DNA of 64,000 bases from Lagopus muta (Eukaryota; Chordata; Aves; Galliformes; Phasianidae). Position 1 is the first letter of the stretch. Every line of letters begins with the position of its first letter. This document shows positions 60,576 to 64,000 of this stretch, in pieces. The translations under genes and the position numbers were made by a program. The DNA lies in contig NC_064434.1 of assembly GCF_023343835.1 (NCBI RefSeq), positions 4,197,505 to 4,261,504 on the forward strand, given 5' to 3'. The notes beneath the pieces are model-generated. The model was not told where the DNA came from, did no database searches, and saw only the letters and a list, made by a program, of their open reading frames with translations.

Positions 60576-63500
60576 GGAATTTCCTGTATAAATGAATTAT
60601 CCAATCCAGTACAGGTCAGACAACAGCAGACTCTAAGGTCCTGTGTTTAAACTGGTTGCAATGAAGTCAATGAGCCCTTTAAAATCTTTTAATTCTTACG
60701 GCAGTGATAGTTTCTCTTCTTCATCCCAGGTCTATAACTTTTGGCCTATCTTGTTCTATTACTGCACAAAGCCTAAGACCAGAAGTGGTGATTGTAGGGT
60801 AACAGAATTTCTAAGAGTTAGACAAGGATCGTGCTCAGGAAGGCACGTTTCATCCTTGGACAACAAGATGCCATATGGTGGCATTCATACTATCCTCTCT
60901 GTAAGACCATTCCCACCTCATACACGTCCTGAACAGAGATTCAACATCAGATTATTTTTCCATAATTTCATTAATCAGATCCATTATTCCATCTATTTCT
61001 CTGGGGATCACATGCTTCTAAGAATAAGCTGCTGCATCTGCTTTTAGCCATGGTGCTACTGACAAATCTTGTACTCCAATCTCTCATGCCACTTCATCAA
61101 TTTTCTGTTTGACATCCTGTCTCCTTTCCTAGCATGGAAATCAGTGACAGAAAATGCACAGAAAACACAATTTCAGAGAGCTATAATAGTTCTTGATCAG
61201 GTGGCTGTTATGTCCAAGCAGAACAGGATTGCTTCTCTTTGGAATGGCAAAATAAAACCCATAGTTTTCATGCCAGCAGTAAGATGCAGTCTCCAGAAAA
61301 GCCAGAAATTCTGCATTATGAGTCTCAACAGCAGACCTTGGCGTGCTTACAGGATCAGGAGCTGAACCATTCATGTTAAGAATTGTTTTTATGTATGCCT
61401 CCAAGAGAGGCAAAGCTGAGGAGCAATAAACATTGTGAAATGCTGATTTCCAAACATAAGTGAATTTATACAATCGTTAATTTAAAAAGATTAATCCTGC
61501 AAGATATCAGGCAGAAGATCTGTTTTATAGGAAGACTACTGCTAAAGAGCTGATGATGCCAGAAATGCTACATGACAGAGCCTTTCTTCGAAATCACACA
61601 ACACAAGAGAATTCATATGCATGCATATAAATGCAGTAACTCAGCTGGCTCTGCTCTGTTGACTGCTGAAGTGGTGTCATCGGCACAATCCATTTTTTGC
61701 ACACGTAACACTGTGCTGATGTGTGTGACTGAAGCAAGGCACCAGGGAAGGAAATGACCTGGGCAAAAATCATACAGATATTTCCTATGGTGGGGTTTTA
61801 CAGACAGATTGTTCAAAATCAAGGTCAGAAGGGGTTTCATTTCTGATTTTCTTCCTCCTGTCCATTCTTTTATTTTCCTCTTCCTCCCCACCTCCTTTTT
61901 CCTACTTGTACTAATACACACCGAAAGATCTCACTAACAGAATAAATCAGAAAAGAGTGGGAATGAAATGTACAGGCAGTTAAAATACTCCAAATATTGT
62001 CATTTATTAGATTATAGGCTTTCTATACACTTTCCATGTGAGCTAAAGAAGTGTTTCCTTTAGAAATGTGCAGAGAGCAATTGGGTTTATTTACAAATGG
62101 CAAGCAATAGACATAGACTGGGATTTGTGTTTCTGCCTCACTATACTAACCATATAGACTCAGTTTTGTTGCTTTACACGCAGTTGTGCTTCATGCAACA
62201 TCAGAAAGCTGAGACACTCTTACTGCAGGTTTTCAGAGCACTAAACAGGATGGGACTCATGTTGCAAATGTTGTTACAGTGCAAACACTGAACAAAAATT
62301 AACAGGAGGATGATGGGATATAAGTATATTCATGGTAAGTAAACAAGTAAGTAGACAAATAAATAAATGCCATGTGCCTTAATTTAAGGAAATCTATCTG
62401 ATGTGTTTAATAGGATTGTCAGTGTGACTCTGTGTGCCTTGTTTTTTCACCCTGTACTCATGCATCCATTCTCTGAGTAGCACAAGATCCACCACTGGTA
62501 TCCCAGTACCTCTCAAAGCACTGGTCATACAGTTTAACAAATCTCAGAAAGCCTCAGAAGCATTTCACAGACTTGAACTCTGATGGGTGCTGATCCCGCA
62601 TTCCTTTGCTATGTGGAATTTAGAAGATGAGGTTTTTCTTCTTGCTCCATTGTGCCAGGCACATGTGTCATCACACTGCCTGTGAGATTTTTCTATTTCA
62701 TCCTCAGTTGCTGGTTAAAGAGCTGATGACTGAGTGACACAGTTGGGTCAGGATGCATCTCATGGCTGAAATGGTGCTCAGCTCACCAGCAGTGCTAGCT
62801 CTTGATAGCCCAATGCATGGCTGCTTTTTAGTAATAAGCACTCACATGCTCCAGAGATGTTCTCCTGTTGTAACAGCCTGAGAAGCTAAGAGCATTCTAG
62901 CACATCTATGAAGGCCCCAGACAAATGTTGGCCACTGTGAAGTCCTCTCAGACACTGAGAAAGATCTCTCAATCCTCTTCAAAGCCATCAGGTGATTTAC
63001 TTGGGAGCTCAAATTCAGTCTTACAAATAACAGACTGCAGAAGCAAGAGAGACGAGGAGTTTTAGGCTTTGTCCAGCCAATGCTCATCAGCAGACTGTGA
63101 AAATAAAAGTCCTGCTCCTTTACTTCCTAAACAAATGTTGTGCTTGAGTAAAAGTGGCTTTCTTCCACTTCTAGCCCTGCTATTGGTTACCAGCTGCAGA
63201 TGGCATGAAAGACTCTGTGCATAATCTACCAACAGGTCACTAAGTGGAGATGATCATGCAGGCTGTAAGCTTGGGTTCTCATGGAGGAATGGAATCCTTC
63301 ACATGGATGATCCCCATTGAGAGACAGTGTCCCACACTGTCCATCACTGAGACAGTGCTTGAGGTAGTAGTAAGAAAATCAGTTTAGATACTTTCCTGAG
63401 CAGAGGAAGGAAGAAAACTAATGATCAATCTGGAATACACCATCTACCAGATCATAATTACTGTCCTGTGCAGGATTTAGAGGAATTACAGAATATAATC

Positions 63501-63683
63501 CTCTATAAGAGAAATTCAGAAGTCAGCAGATCCAATGTCTTTCTCAGTGAATATGTATCATGCTAAATTCTTTCCCAGAAGATGTAAAACTTTCCAATAA
63601 ATGAGATATCCTCACCATTATGCAATCTCTCCCAACTCTTCCCTGTTTTGTGAAATCTGATTAAAGCATAACAGAGCTTCTTC

Positions 63684-63915
63684 ATAGAACCACAGAATTT
63701 TAGAATCGTTCAATCGTTTAAATTTAAAGGCCATCTGTCCCATGCCCTGCACTGAGCAGGGACGCCCACAGCTCCATCAGTGCTCAGAGCCCATCCAGCC
63801 TGACCTTAGCTGTCTGCAGGGATGGGGCACCACTGCCTCTCTGTGCAACCTGTGCCAGTGCTTCACTACCTTTGTTGTAAGAAATGTTTTCCTTACATCC
63901 AATCTTTAAGTTTTC
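63684..63915 (-). mobile_element. CR1 3'-end fragment
   Basis: CATAGAACCACAGAATTTTA, then CTGCACTGAGCAGGGACGCC and CATCCAGCCTGACCTTAGCT, ending in terminal coding sequence. It is closely related to the copies at 36147-36345 and 25951-26194. Confidence 0.88.
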
Positions 63916-64000
63916 TTCAGTAGAAGAGAACTGCAAGAGAGCCTTCCAGCAGCCTCTGACAGACCCTGAAGTTCTCTACTCTTCGTAATGTTAACATGTT

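Larger units (their letters stand above)
46782..64000 (+). other. RP1L1: RP1L1 intron 2 (incomplete at window end), otherwise no gene recognised
   Basis: I looked for the next RP1L1 exon, which should complete DCX domain 2 with a VLVCAG-like strand, and did not find it. The intron therefore appears to exceed 17 kb. It carries the antisense CR1 at 48123-49835, other CR1 tails, short simple repeats and AT-rich unassigned sequence. A mildly CpG-rich patch at about 57480-57750 is the only compositional outlier. Confidence 0.55.

Overview
The window is vertebrate nuclear DNA, almost certainly from a bird. CR1 retrotransposon fragments, the dominant avian LINE family, are scattered throughout, and the only two protein-coding genes I can support are vertebrate genes with introns. 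A galliform such as chicken is my best guess, but that is inference. The order SOX7 then RP1L1 on the same strand matches the relative order and orientation I recall for human 8p23.1.

Layout. Positions 1-16 are the last bases of SOX7 exon 1. Intron 1 runs 17-1236, and exon 2 (1237-2144) carries the rest of the HMG box, the SOXF beta-catenin-binding motif and the conserved C-terminus. A 3' UTR with several AATAAA signals follows to about 3.1-3.6 kb. From there to 46.1 kb is intergenic DNA or the upstream region of RP1L1. It holds a CAG-rich, GC-rich patch (4.78-5.0 kb), an ETS/GATA motif cluster (6.43-6.49 kb), a 350-bp pentanucleotide polypyrimidine tract (8.39-8.74 kb), a near-perfect 20-bp-arm inverted repeat (9.07-9.13 kb), a 200-bp interstitial telomeric array (17.56-17.76 kb) and many CR1 tails in both orientations. 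The first coding exon of RP1L1 lies at 46143-46781 and encodes doublecortin domain 1 and the start of domain 2. It ends at what looks like a GC-AG type splice donor. The rest of the window, 46782-64000, is read as RP1L1 intron 2. It carries an antisense 5'-truncated CR1 (about 48.12-49.84 kb) whose reverse transcriptase frame is still open.

The two genes are not known to act in one pathway. SOX7 is an endothelial and endoderm SOXF transcription factor. RP1L1 is a photoreceptor axoneme-associated doublecortin protein. I recognise no tRNA, rRNA, CRISPR, viral gene or toxin gene. I found no new multi-gene system. The most interesting items are the apparent GC donor of RP1L1, the telomeric array, the 9.1-kb hairpin and the young CR1.
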